The notes: generated by a model from the letters alone, not told the origin. A stretch of DNA of 64,000 nucleotides from Chryseosolibacter sp044507775 (GCA_044507775.1 JBIQIY010000007.1:141345-205344); one strand, 5' to 3'; shown: positions 49,666 through 57,939, numbered from the stretch's first letter. Made by a program: numbers and translations.

Positions 49666-50319
49666 ATGGACAGAAGAAAATATTTAAAATCAATGGCTGC
49701 CGGAACTCTCGGCGCCGGACTGTTGGTGCAGTGCAAGCCGGGCGAACAGGAAAAAGCGCCTGTCACGGCAAAGGAACTTAACTATGACCGGACACCAGCG
49801 GAAGTCGCTCGTGAAAAAGCTCTGATGTCAGAAAAGTTTTTCAACGAGCATGAGATGAAGACGATCTCTGCGCTGGCCGACATCATCATTCCGAAAGACG
49901 AAAAGTCCGGAAGCGCTACTGACGCCGGTGTTCCCGACTTCATCGAATTTATCGCGAAAGACATGCCGCATCATCAGACACCGCTGCGCGGAGGAATTAA
50001 ATGGCTCGACCTTCAATGCATGCGGAGGTTTAATGCGGATTTCGCAGCCTGCACACCCGAGCAGCAGATTGAAATGGTAGATGAGATCGCTTTCCCTGAA
50101 AAAGCAAAACCCGAAATGCGCCAGGGTGTCGCTTTCTTCAACCGGATGCGCGACCTCACCGCGTGCGGTTTCTTCACCAGCAAGATCGGGATCGAGGATC
50201 TCGGCTACATGGGCAACAGGCCTAATCAATGGGACGGCGTTCCTCAGGACGTCCTCGACCAGTACGGATTGGAGTACGATGCCCGAACGCTCGAAATAAG
50301 TGTTAAATTCGATGCTTAG
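49666..50319 (+). CDS. Gluconate 2-dehydrogenase subunit 3-family protein
   Basis: 217 residues. Tat-like exported start (MDRRKYLKSMAAGTLGAGLL) with a Cys at position 24 that could be lipidated. The body contains IISALADIIIPKDEKSGSAT, GVPDFIEFIAKDMP and MRDLTACGFFTSKIGIEDLGY, the pattern of the small subunit 3 family that partners GMC dehydrogenases and guides them through the Tat pathway. Because the GMC protein itself has no signal, it may be carried out as a complex with this subunit. Starts 46 bases after the GMC stop. Confidence 0.9.
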   Translation: MDRRKYLKSMAAGTLGAGLLVQCKPGEQEKAPVTAKELNYDRTPAEVAREKALMSEKFFNEHEMKTISALADIIIPKDEKSGSATDAGVPDFIEFIAKDMPHHQTPLRGGIKWLDLQCMRRFNADFAACTPEQQIEMVDEIAFPEKAKPEMRQGVAFFNRMRDLTACGFFTSKIGIEDLGYMGNRPNQWDGVPQDVLDQYGLEYDARTLEISVKFDA

Positions 50320-50335
50320 ATAGGTTGATTTCAGG

Positions 50336-50427
50336 ATTGAAGATTTACAATTTTAATTTCAGCGCCCGAAGGGGTACGCATTAAATCTTTGATCAGAATC
50401 TTGAATTTTAAATTTTAAATCTTCAAT
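50336..50427. repeat. AT-rich inverted repeat in the GMC-Gfo intergenic space
   Basis: A 25-base arm (50336-50360) pairs at 22 of 25 positions with 50403-50427 (arms start ATTGAAGATTTA). The 42-base loop contains a GC-rich GCGCCCGAAGGGGT hairpin. It occupies most of the 114-base gap before the next ATG. Confidence 0.8.
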
Positions 50428-50433
50428 TGTTTT

Positions 50434-51894
50434 ATGACTGTCAAGAAAAATAGTGTTCCCGGTCAGAATGACCTGAGCCGCAGGAAATTTATTCAAAACG
50501 CGTCTGTTGCAGCCGCTGCCTTCACAATCGTTCCGCGTTTTGTATTGGGCAAAGGCTATCGCGCTCCAAGTGATACCCTGTACGTTGCAGGCATAGGAGT
50601 CGGCGGAAAAGGTGAAAGCGATATTGCGAACTTCGCAAAGAGCGGAAAAGCCGAGATTACGTTTTTGTGCGACGTTGACGACCGACGCGCGGCCAAATCC
50701 GTAGCCTCATTTCCGAAAGCAAAATACTACAAGGATTTCCGCGAGATGCTCGATAAGGAGCACAAAACAATTGACGCGGTGTCGGTTTCCACACCGGATC
50801 ACAACCACGCGATCCAGGCGCTTGCCGCCATGCAACTCGGCAAACACGTTTATGTACAAAAGCCTCTCACGCACGACATCTACGAGGCACGCATACTGAC
50901 AGAAGCTGCGAAAAAATATAAGGTTGTAACGCAAATGGGAAACCAGGGCGCTTCGGGAGACGGTGTAAGACAGCTCCGCGAGTGGTTCAATGCAGGACTG
51001 ATCGGCGACGTGCACACTGTATACGTGTGGACGGACCGACCGGTGTGGCCCCAGGGAATTCCCTGGCCAACAGAGAAAGCGGAAGTTCCCAAAGAACTTG
51101 ACTGGGATCTTTGGCTGGGCACGGCCCCTTACAAAGACTACGTCGAGAAAATCGTTCCTTTCAACTGGCGCGGCTGGTGGGATTATGGAACGGGAGCACT
51201 CGGCGACATGGCTTGTCACCTGATTGAACCTCCTTTCAGGGTACTGAACCTGAACTATCCAACGGATGTGACCGCAAGTGTCGGAAGTGTCTACGTTGAT
51301 GAGTTCAAACGCGGATATTTTCCCGAGAGCTGTCCTCCCTCCTCTTCCATCGTACTTACCTTCCCGGGCAAGGGCAACCAACCGATCAAACTTCATTGGA
51401 TGGACGGTGGCATTCAACCGCCGCGTCCGGAAGAACTGGGTCCCAATGAAACGATGGGTGATGGCGGCAACGGTGTCATCTTCGTCGGAACAAAAGGCAA
51501 AATGATGTGCAGCACCTACGGAGCTAATCCGCAGTTACTGCCGACATCGAAAACGAAGGAGACGAAAGTACCTCAAACAATCAAGCGCGTCCCCGGCGGA
51601 GCCGAAGGCCACTATGCACAATGGGTTGAAGCTTGTCTGGCGGGATATGGCAAGATGGAAGTGAGTTCGCCGTTCGAGATCGCCGGGCCCCTGACGGAGA
51701 CTATCCTCATGGGTAACCTCGCCATTCGAAGCCACGACATCCGCGTGCCACGCCAGGATCGCCCTGGCCAGTTCAACTATCCCGGACGCAACATCAAACT
51801 GATGTGGGATGGCAAGAACATGAAGATCACAAACTTCGACCCGGCAAACCAGTTCGTGAAGCGCGAATACCGCCAAGGCTGGAAGCCGTTGTAG
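50434..51894 (+). CDS. Exported Gfo/Idh/MocA-family oxidoreductase, copy 1
   Basis: 486 residues. Twin-arginine signal (LSRRKFIQNASVAAAAFTIV) places it in the periplasm. Rossmann fold with VAGIGVGGKGESDI and FLCDVDDRRAAK; the family's EKP motif is QKP (Gln142-Lys143 in VYVQKPLTHD), with Lys kept. C-terminal DMACHLIEPPFRVLNL has the His of the substrate site. Periplasmic relatives hold NADP tightly and act as sugar oxidoreductases or 3-keto-glycoside enzymes. It shares the whole architecture with the next gene, ~98 bases downstream, so they arose by duplication. Confidence 0.93.
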   Translation: MTVKKNSVPGQNDLSRRKFIQNASVAAAAFTIVPRFVLGKGYRAPSDTLYVAGIGVGGKGESDIANFAKSGKAEITFLCDVDDRRAAKSVASFPKAKYYKDFREMLDKEHKTIDAVSVSTPDHNHAIQALAAMQLGKHVYVQKPLTHDIYEARILTEAAKKYKVVTQMGNQGASGDGVRQLREWFNAGLIGDVHTVYVWTDRPVWPQGIPWPTEKAEVPKELDWDLWLGTAPYKDYVEKIVPFNWRGWWDYGTGALGDMACHLIEPPFRVLNLNYPTDVTASVGSVYVDEFKRGYFPESCPPSSSIVLTFPGKGNQPIKLHWMDGGIQPPRPEELGPNETMGDGGNGVIFVGTKGKMMCSTYGANPQLLPTSKTKETKVPQTIKRVPGGAEGHYAQWVEACLAGYGKMEVSSPFEIAGPLTETILMGNLAIRSHDIRVPRQDRPGQFNYPGRNIKLMWDGKNMKITNFDPANQFVKREYRQGWKPL

Positions 51895-51900
51895 AGTTGT

Positions 51901-51968
51901 AAGTCGTAGGTTGTAAGTTGTAAGTAGTTTAGTCTAGCTTATAACTTACAACTTAAAACTTACGACTT
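51901..51968. repeat. Heptamer-based inverted repeat between the Gfo/Idh copies
   Basis: Arms 51901-51925 and 51944-51968 are complementary at 23 of 25 positions, each built from GTTGTAA-type heptamers, with an 18-base loop. The hairpin fills almost the entire gap: it starts 6 bases after one stop and ends 24 bases before the next ATG. No T-run follows, so it is more likely to limit decay or readthrough partially than to terminate fully. Confidence 0.85.
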
Positions 51969-51991
51969 CCCTCACTGAGCAAGCAATCAAC

Positions 51992-53416
51992 ATGACTACG
52001 ACCCAAAAAACATCCAGAAGAGAATTTATCAAGGGCGCAGCGCTCGCGAGTGCCGCATTCACGATCGTGCCGCGTTTTGTACTCGGCGGCAAAGGATACG
52101 TGCCTCCAAGCGAGACCGTATACATCGCCGGGATCGGTGTTGGAGGGAAAGGAACGAGCGACCTCACGGGCGTAGCGAAAAACAAATACGCTAAAGTTGT
52201 TTTTCTCTGCGACGTCGACGATCGCATGGCCGTGGATTCGAAAAAGAATTTTCCGCAGGCAAAATACTATAAGGATTTTCGAGTCATGCTCGACAAGGAA
52301 AACAAGGGCATTGATGCGGTGACTGTTTCCACACCCGACCATGTGCACGCTGTTGCGGCCATGGCGGCGATGAACCGCGGTAAACATGTCTATGTACAGA
52401 AACCACTGACCTGGTCGATCTACGAAGCGCGCATGCTCGCGGAAGCGGCGAAGAGAAATAAAGTGGTGACCCAGATGGGCAACCAGTTCGCTTCAGCGGA
52501 AGCCGTGCGGCGCGCGAAGGAATTCGTGGACGCAGGACTGATCGGCGACGTTACCAATGTGCTTGCCTGGACAAATCGCCCGGTGTGGCCACAGGGAATC
52601 CCCGCGCCGACTGGAAAATTCGACGTTCCCAAAGAACTTGACTGGGACCTTTGGCTCGGTCCCGCGCCGTTCCTCGACTTCAACCCCGCCTATCTCCCGT
52701 TCAACTGGAGAGGCTGGTGGGCTTTCGGAACCGGTGCTCTCGGCGACATGGGATGCCATGTGATGGATGCCGCATTCCGGATCCTTCCCATTGATTTTCC
52801 CAACGAAGTGGAATGCAGCGCGACCACGGCGTGGAGCGGATTTTTTGAAGAGGCGGACTACAAAGAAAGCTGTCCTGCATCTTCGATCATTCACCTGAAC
52901 TTTCCTCGTACGGATGGCAAAGGTGATATCAAACTAACGTGGATGGACGGCGGACTACTTCCGAAACGCCCGGACGAACTCAAACCCGATGAAGCCATGG
53001 GAGACATTGACGGGGGCTACATCTTCGAGGGCACGAAAGGCAAACTGATGGGCAACTACAACACCATGCCGGTATTGCTTCCCACCACCCGCATGAAAGA
53101 ATCCCTGCCGGCAAAAACACTGCAGCGCGTGGAAGGCGGCCCCGACGGGCATTACACGCAATGGGTGGACGCTTGTCGCGCCGGTTACGGCAACATAAAG
53201 CTTAGCTCCCCTTTTGAATACGCGGGTCCATTTACCGAAGCGGTGATCATGGGCAACCTGGCACTGCGCAGCTACAACATGCGTTCGGGCGGCAACCGTT
53301 ACCCCGGCCGCAAGAAGCTCCTCTGGGACGCCAAGAACATGAAGATCACAAACTTCGACGACGCAAACCAGTTCGTACAGCGCAAGTATCGCAAGGGCTG
53401 GACGTTGGGTGAGTAG
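51992..53416 (+). CDS. Exported Gfo/Idh/MocA-family oxidoreductase, copy 2
   Basis: 474 residues. Twin-arginine signal (TSRREFIKGAALASAAFTIV), Rossmann motif IAGIGVGGKGTSDL, QKP at Gln136-Lys137 (VYVQKPLTWS), active-site His in DMGCHVMDAAFRIL. Blocks such as NRPVWPQGIPAPTG, FNWRGWWAFGTGALGDMG and the C-terminal WDAKNMKITNFDDANQFV parallel copy 1 closely; the two differ mainly around residues 280-340. Divergence suggests different substrates or steps in one periplasmic pathway with the GMC dehydrogenase. The stop codon runs straight into a GTGAGTA array. Confidence 0.93.
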   Translation: MTTTQKTSRREFIKGAALASAAFTIVPRFVLGGKGYVPPSETVYIAGIGVGGKGTSDLTGVAKNKYAKVVFLCDVDDRMAVDSKKNFPQAKYYKDFRVMLDKENKGIDAVTVSTPDHVHAVAAMAAMNRGKHVYVQKPLTWSIYEARMLAEAAKRNKVVTQMGNQFASAEAVRRAKEFVDAGLIGDVTNVLAWTNRPVWPQGIPAPTGKFDVPKELDWDLWLGPAPFLDFNPAYLPFNWRGWWAFGTGALGDMGCHVMDAAFRILPIDFPNEVECSATTAWSGFFEEADYKESCPASSIIHLNFPRTDGKGDIKLTWMDGGLLPKRPDELKPDEAMGDIDGGYIFEGTKGKLMGNYNTMPVLLPTTRMKESLPAKTLQRVEGGPDGHYTQWVDACRAGYGNIKLSSPFEYAGPFTEAVIMGNLALRSYNMRSGGNRYPGRKKLLWDAKNMKITNFDDANQFVQRKYRKGWTLGE

Positions 53417-53456
53417 TGAGTAGTGAGTAGTGAGTGGTGAGTGGTGAGTGGTGAGA
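53405..53456. repeat. GTGAGTA/GTGAGTG heptamer array
   Basis: Six to seven uninterrupted heptamers begin within the last codons of Gfo/Idh copy 2 and continue to the 98-bp element. Same family at 19310, 47417 (reverse), 54264, 54440 and 55003 (reverse). Confidence 0.85.
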
Positions 53457-53463
53457 CGGGGAA

Positions 53464-53561
53464 AACTTCCTGAAAGTTTTTGGAATGTCGTCATGGCAAT
53501 CGGGTCCTCGTCAAGGGCTGATATTGAATGCGAAGTCGACTTTGCCAACATTCAGGAAGTT
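53464..53561. mobile_element. 98-bp MITE-like element, copy 1
   Basis: Ends are inverted: AACTTCCTGAAAGT on the left and ACATTCAGGAAGTT on the right (13 of 14 paired). The interior matches copy 2 (54324-54421) base for base except about ten substitutions and no length change. It is non-coding and flanked on both sides by GTGAGTA-type heptamers. No transposase of matching ends is in the window, so mobility is inferred. Confidence 0.65.
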
Positions 53562-53646
53562 TGAGCGAGGGCGCTTGCGACGTGAGTGGTGAGTAAACGA
53601 TATAGAGTTATCTTGAATCGTGGGTGAATCAGAAGAAACGATGTGA

Positions 53647-54261
53647 ATGAAGACGATCCAAAAGCTGATCCTTGTAATGCTATGTGTATACGCAACTCCT
53701 TCCTTGGCGCAGGATGAACGGACGCTCGAGTATCTGCGTCAGCAGGAGCAGCGCAAGCGCGCGGAAACACTGCGGGAGCTCGACTCCGGCGTCTACTTCA
53801 TGGACCATGGACATCACGAGCGCGCGGATGAAAAATTCCGGTACGTGCTGCAGAACCTCCGTAGCGTTCCCTCCGACCTTACATTCTTCTTTGGAAAAAA
53901 TTCCTACTTCCTCAAGCAATACAAACAGAGCATCGATTGGCTCAACAAGTACATTCAGCTAAAAGGTACCACCGGCCAGTATTACGCAGAAGCTACCAAC
54001 TGGCTGAGGAAATCGGAAGCCGAATACCTTCGTGAGAAGACCGAGGCGTCTGGAAAAACCGGCGAGCTGCTTTCGAAAAATTACGACATCGACTGCGGCC
54101 CTACCGGCAAAGTGACTTGTCCCGTCTGCCAGGGAAACCACGTCATCGTCCGCAAAGGCCCCTTCGGCGATTCATACAAGACCTGCCCGTATTGCAATGA
54201 GCACGGGGTTCTCACGTGCGAGGAATACAATAAGTTACTTCGTGGCGAGCTGCAGAAATGA
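53647..54261 (+). CDS. Exported TPR-like protein with C-terminal DnaJ-type Cys motifs
   Basis: 204 residues. Signal peptide MKTIQKLILVMLCVYATPSLAQ, helical repeats (~25-120: ADEKFRYVLQNL, YFLKQYKQSIDWLNKYIQLK), a short linker, then a C-terminal Cys-rich tail with Cys158-x2-Cys161-x-G and Cys180-x2-Cys183-x3-G, plus Cys150 and Cys191: the CxxCxGxG-like layout of DnaJ-type zinc modules. A periplasmic Zn-binding module of this kind on a TPR scaffold suggests a chaperone or scaffold role. The gene sits between two copies of heptamer-plus-98-bp-element structures. Family not recognised. Confidence 0.78.
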   Translation: MKTIQKLILVMLCVYATPSLAQDERTLEYLRQQEQRKRAETLRELDSGVYFMDHGHHERADEKFRYVLQNLRSVPSDLTFFFGKNSYFLKQYKQSIDWLNKYIQLKGTTGQYYAEATNWLRKSEAEYLREKTEASGKTGELLSKNYDIDCGPTGKVTCPVCQGNHVIVRKGPFGDSYKTCPYCNEHGVLTCEEYNKLLRGELQK

Positions 54262-54263
54262 TC

Positions 54264-54320
54264 GTGAGACGTGAGTCGTGAGTAGTGAGTAGTGAGTAGT
54301 GAGTAGTGAGTGGTGAGCGG
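54264..54320. repeat. GTGAGTA heptamer array after the TPR/Cys-motif gene
   Basis: GTGAGAC, GTGAGTC, then five GTGAGTA/GTGAGTG heptamers run from the stop codon to the second 98-bp element; a further short array (54437-54472) follows that element. Confidence 0.85.
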
Positions 54321-54323
54321 GAG

Positions 54324-54421
54324 AACTTCCTGAAAGTTTTTGGAATATCGTCATGGCAATCGGATTTTCGTCAAGTGCTGATATTGAATGCGAAGCCGAC
54401 TTTGCCGACTTTCAGGAAGTT
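54324..54421. mobile_element. 98-bp MITE-like element, copy 2
   Basis: Same length, ends and heptamer-flanked context as copy 1 (53464-53561); right end ACTTTCAGGAAGTT pairs perfectly with the left AACTTCCTGAAAGT, so this copy has the more intact terminal inverted repeats (14 bp). With copy 1 it brackets the 53647-54261 gene in direct orientation. Confidence 0.65.
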
Positions 54422-54476
54422 TGAGCGAAGGCGCGTGCGTCAGTGGTGAGTGGTGAGTGGTGAATAGTGAGTCCAT

Positions 54477-55115
54477 CCTCCCCTTTCCATGTTTGACAAA
54501 TCAACAACCGATACCACCTGCGCTTCAGCGCAGGAATTCCTTTGCGGTCCCCTGCGAAGAACTATCAAAATCACACAACAATCAGCAGACGCACGAACCT
54601 GAGTGGATGACGAGGCATTCCGCATTCATAGCGAGCTTTGCGTGCCTTGCGTGACATTATTCGCGACGCGTCAATCGTGAGACGTCAATCGTGAATCGTG
54701 AGCACGCCCTCCCCTTTCCATGTTTGACAAATCAACAACCGATACCACCTGCGCTTCAGCGCAGGAATTCCTTTGCGGTCCCCTGCGAAGAACTATCAAA
54801 ATCACACAACAATCAGCAGACGCACGAACCTGAGTGGATGACGAGGCATTCCGCATTCATAGCGAGCTTTGCGTGCCTTGCGTAACATTATTCGCGACGC
54901 GTCAATCGTGAGACGTGAGACGTCAATCGTGAATCGTGAGTGCATCCTCCCCTCTTCATGTTAGCGAACTAGCAATCGATACTACCTGTGTTTCCCCGCC
55001 TCACCACTCACCACTCACCACTCACCACTCACGTCTAACGCTTCAGCGAGGTGATGAAGCGGTATTCCGCATTCATAGCGAGCTTTGCGTGCCTTGCGTG
55101 AAATTATTCCGCGAG
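54477..55115. repeat. 231-bp near-perfect tandem duplication with a third, diverged copy
   Basis: Copy 1 (54477-54707) and copy 2 (54708-54946) are identical over ~220 bases except one substitution and one extra GAGACGT heptamer in copy 2; a shorter, diverged third copy runs to ~55115. Each contains CTGCGCTTCAGCGCAG (a palindrome) and the AGCGAGCTTTGCGTGCCTTG dispersed repeat and ends in GTCAATCGTGA simple repeats. Identical short forward and reverse reading frames in copies 1 and 2 are products of the duplication, not genes. Confidence 0.9.
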
Positions 55116-55346
55116 AGAGGTGGACTTGCCCCGCTTTTGGGGATCCCTCGCCCTTACCCACGCGCAAACTTCCTCGCTCGGGCTCAGGATGACGTATTGA
55201 GAAGAGGGGTCCCTCGTTTGCCCTCCTGCATTCCAGCGCACTGCTTCAGGATGGCGGTTTGAAAGGAGATCATTTACTCGCAAAATCGTATATTTGCTCT
55301 TTCAAGAAACCAGAAACCCGCTTAACCTGCAATTATTCAGGGCTTT
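55116..55346. other. Remainder of the repeat tract before trhO
   Basis: Contains GGGATCCCTCGC...GCTCAGGATGACG and GGGGTCCCTCG...TTCAGGATGGCG, two inverted-like relatives of the TCCTGAGC family, then ~80 bases leading to the trhO ATG. TCGTATATTTGCTC (55288-55301) contains TATATTTG, a perfect -7 element, ~50 bases before trhO, with no good -33 TTTG at 19 bases. Confidence 0.45.
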
Positions 55347-56387
55347 ATGGCATTACATAACAGAATTAACAGCCGTCTTCTCAAGGAGAAAATGCGCTCG
55401 GCAACGGAAGAGCGAACCACCGTTTCCTTTTACAAGTATCATCAAATCGGCGATCCTGCCGCCTTCCGGAACGAACTATATCAGAATTGCGATGCCCTGG
55501 GTGTCCTGGGAAGGGTTTACGTTGCATCCGAGGGGATCAATGCCCAAATCAGCGTATTGACAGAAAAATTTGAGGAATTCAAGAAGTATCTTTTCAGCAT
55601 CCCCTTCCTGAACGGGGTGCGGCTCAACACGGCCGTTCAGGACAACGGAAAGTCATTCTTCAAACTGAAGATCCTCGCGCGAAAAAAGATTGTTGCCGAC
55701 GGGCTGGACGACGCCACATTCGACGTAACCGATCAGGGACAGCACGTGAATGCCGTCGAATTCAACCGGCTCGCAAAAGACCCCAACACGATCATTGTCG
55801 ACATGCGCAATCATTACGAGAGCGAAGTCGGACATTTCGTGAATGCGCTTAGGCCTGACGTTGACACGTTCCGAGAAGAACTACAGGTTGTGGAAGATCT
55901 GATGAAAGAGCACAAAGACAAGAAATTGCTCATGTATTGCACCGGTGGTATCCGTTGCGAGAAAGCGAGCGCATGGATGAAACACCTCGGTTTCCGAAAT
56001 GTATTTCAGCTTGAAGGAGGTATTATTAAATACGCTCAGGACGTCAAAGCACAGGGCCTCGAGAACCGGTTCATTGGAAAAAATTTCGTGTTCGACGAAC
56101 GTCTCGGCGAGCGCGTTACCGACGATATTATAGCGGTCTGCCATCAATGTGGCAAACCCTGCGATGATCACACAAATTGCAAAAACGACGGGTGTCACCT
56201 TTTGTTCATTCAGTGTATAGACTGTGGCGAAAAATACAAGGGTTGTTGCTCCGAAGCCTGTATGGAAACACTGGCGCTGCCTCCTGAGAAGCAAAAAGAG
56301 CTTCGCAAAGGAATCAACAAAGGCCGTCAGGTGTTCAGGAAAGGCCGGTCGGAAAAAATACCCTACATGCGAAAATCATTGAAGTAA
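55347..56387 (+). CDS. trhO: tRNA uridine(34) hydroxylase (rhodanese family)
   Basis: 346 residues. N-terminal acylphosphatase-like UPF0176 domain (VSFYKYHQIGDPAAFRNELY; GRVYVASEGINAQIS), central rhodanese domain with catalytic Cys198 and nearby Cys204 (MYCTGGIRCEKASAWMKHLG), and a C-terminal Zn-like cluster (VCHQCGKPCDDHTNC; CIDCGEKYKGCCSEAC). TrhO/YceA catalyses O2-independent hydroxylation of U34 in certain tRNAs, the precursor of 5-methoxyuridine or cmo5U-type modifications. First of three closely spaced co-directional genes; the MogA-like gene starts 28 bases later. Confidence 0.94.
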   Translation: MALHNRINSRLLKEKMRSATEERTTVSFYKYHQIGDPAAFRNELYQNCDALGVLGRVYVASEGINAQISVLTEKFEEFKKYLFSIPFLNGVRLNTAVQDNGKSFFKLKILARKKIVADGLDDATFDVTDQGQHVNAVEFNRLAKDPNTIIVDMRNHYESEVGHFVNALRPDVDTFREELQVVEDLMKEHKDKKLLMYCTGGIRCEKASAWMKHLGFRNVFQLEGGIIKYAQDVKAQGLENRFIGKNFVFDERLGERVTDDIIAVCHQCGKPCDDHTNCKNDGCHLLFIQCIDCGEKYKGCCSEACMETLALPPEKQKELRKGINKGRQVFRKGRSEKIPYMRKSLK

Positions 56388-56415
56388 CCCAAAAAACGCT
56401 GAAAACGACGGAAAA

Positions 56416-56946
56416 ATGACCATCCGGATAGGAATAATCAACGTTTCAGACCGGGCTAGCCAGGGTGTTTACGAGGATACCCCGGGCATAACAATTGCTG
56501 CTACGCTCACCGAATATCTCAGGAGTTCGTGGGAAAAAGAATACGCAGTGGTACCGGATGAGCAACATCTCATTGAGCAAACGATGATCGAAATGGCTGA
56601 CCATAAAAATTGCTGTCTGATCGTTACATCCGGCGGCACAGGCCCAGCGAAAAGAGATGTCACACCGGAGGCCACAACGGCGGTTTGCGACAAAATGATG
56701 CCGGGATTCGGTGAACTGATGCGCGCCAAAAGTCTCACATACGTACCGACTGCAATTCTTTCGAGACAAACAGCAGGAATTAGAAACAGAACTTTAATTG
56801 TGAATCTTCCTGGAAAACCCAAATCAATCAGGCAATGCCTGGACGCAGTATTCCCGGCGATTCCCTACTGTATAGACCTTCTCGGAGGTCCTTACCTGGA
56901 ATGCAATGAAGACGTGATGCAAGCATTCCGTCCTAAAACATCATAA
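56416..56946 (+). CDS. MogA/MoaB-family molybdopterin biosynthesis protein
   Basis: 176 residues. MoCF fold with IGIINVSDRASQGVYEDTPG at the N-terminus, substrate loop LIVTSGGTGPAKRDVTPEAT, and SRQTAGIRNRTLIVNLPGKP-like segment. The TSGGTG and DVTPEAT motifs are those of MogA/MoaB, which adenylylates molybdopterin before metal insertion; the two cannot be told apart securely by sequence, though length and the GVY-D-PG opening favour MogA. No other moa/moe genes are in the window. 28 bases after trhO and 12 before the peptidase gene. Confidence 0.92.
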   Translation: MTIRIGIINVSDRASQGVYEDTPGITIAATLTEYLRSSWEKEYAVVPDEQHLIEQTMIEMADHKNCCLIVTSGGTGPAKRDVTPEATTAVCDKMMPGFGELMRAKSLTYVPTAILSRQTAGIRNRTLIVNLPGKPKSIRQCLDAVFPAIPYCIDLLGGPYLECNEDVMQAFRPKTS

Positions 56947-56958
56947 TTTTTCTGAGTT

Positions 56959-57939
56959 ATGGCGAGAATAAAATACTACTACGACACGGAGACCTGCAAG
57001 TATGAAAGGGTCCGCACGCGCAAGAGCGATGTTGTTCTGAACGCCCTTGGATTCCTGTCTCTCACCGTCATGATGGCCGTGGGATTGCTCATCCTGTACG
57101 ATAACTATTTTGAGTCTCCACGCGAGCTTATCCTCAAGAACGAGGTGAGCGAACTGGAATTCTACTACGACAAGCTGAACAAGGACGTCGAACAGCTGAA
57201 CCGCATACTCGACAACGTCGAACACCGCGACGATAATATTTACCGCGTCGTTCTGGGCGCCGAGCCCATTGAAAAATCAGTGCGCGACGCTGGTATCGGC
57301 GGCGCAGACCGGTATGCCGATATCCGGAAAAAGAATATCAACCACTCCGAGCTCGTCATTGCCCTTCATGAAAAAGTCGACAAGCTACGGCGGAAACTTT
57401 ACATCGAAACAAAGTCGCAGGACGAGGTGGTCCAACTCGCCGAGCAGAAAGAAAAACTTTACGCTTCGATCCCCGCAATCCAGCCCATTGCAAACAAACA
57501 GCTAATCGCCCTCTCTTCAGGCTTCGGACTGCGTATTCATCCGATCTATAAAGTGAAGAAAATGCATCCCGGAATTGACTTCGCCGCCAGTATCGGAACA
57601 CCTGTGTACGCGACAGCGGACGGAACTGTCACCCTTGTGGATGTCAAGTTCAGCGGCTACGGCAAACAGGTCATGATCGATCACGGTTTCGGCTATCGGA
57701 CCCGCTATGCGCACATGCACGATTTCGCCGTCAAGAAGGGTCAGCAGGTAAAACGCGGCGACCTGATCGGTTATGTCGGAAATACGGGCTTATCCACTGC
57801 ACCGCACCTGCATTACGAAGTATTCATCAACGACCAGCGCGTGGATCCTGTCCACTACTTCTTCAACGACCTGACCGCCGCCGAATACGAGAAGATACTC
57901 GAACTGGCGTCAGCGGAGAATCAGTCACTGGGAATGTAG
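56959..57939 (+). CDS. Membrane-anchored M23-family peptidase
   Basis: 326 residues. One N-terminal membrane helix (LGFLSLTVMMAVGLLILYD), a periplasmic coiled coil (~50-175: ELEFYYDKLNKDVEQLNRIL), then an M23/LytM domain: His203 and Asp207 (HPGID) and His283/His285 (PHLHYEVF) as Zn ligands and catalytic residue, with GFGLRIHPIYK and YAHMHDF in the core. All ligands are present, so an active peptidoglycan endopeptidase is predicted, acting in the periplasm. The coiled coil resembles the regulatory hairpins of EnvC/MepM-like proteins. No T-run terminator follows. Confidence 0.93.
   Translation: MARIKYYYDTETCKYERVRTRKSDVVLNALGFLSLTVMMAVGLLILYDNYFESPRELILKNEVSELEFYYDKLNKDVEQLNRILDNVEHRDDNIYRVVLGAEPIEKSVRDAGIGGADRYADIRKKNINHSELVIALHEKVDKLRRKLYIETKSQDEVVQLAEQKEKLYASIPAIQPIANKQLIALSSGFGLRIHPIYKVKKMHPGIDFAASIGTPVYATADGTVTLVDVKFSGYGKQVMIDHGFGYRTRYAHMHDFAVKKGQQVKRGDLIGYVGNTGLSTAPHLHYEVFINDQRVDPVHYFFNDLTAAEYEKILELASAENQSLGM

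Noticed and set aside
54440..54885. Two pairs of identical short frames (about 60-65 residues) on both strands
   Set aside because: They are created by the 231-bp duplication, contain the dispersed non-coding repeats, and show no coding character; identity reflects recent DNA duplication.
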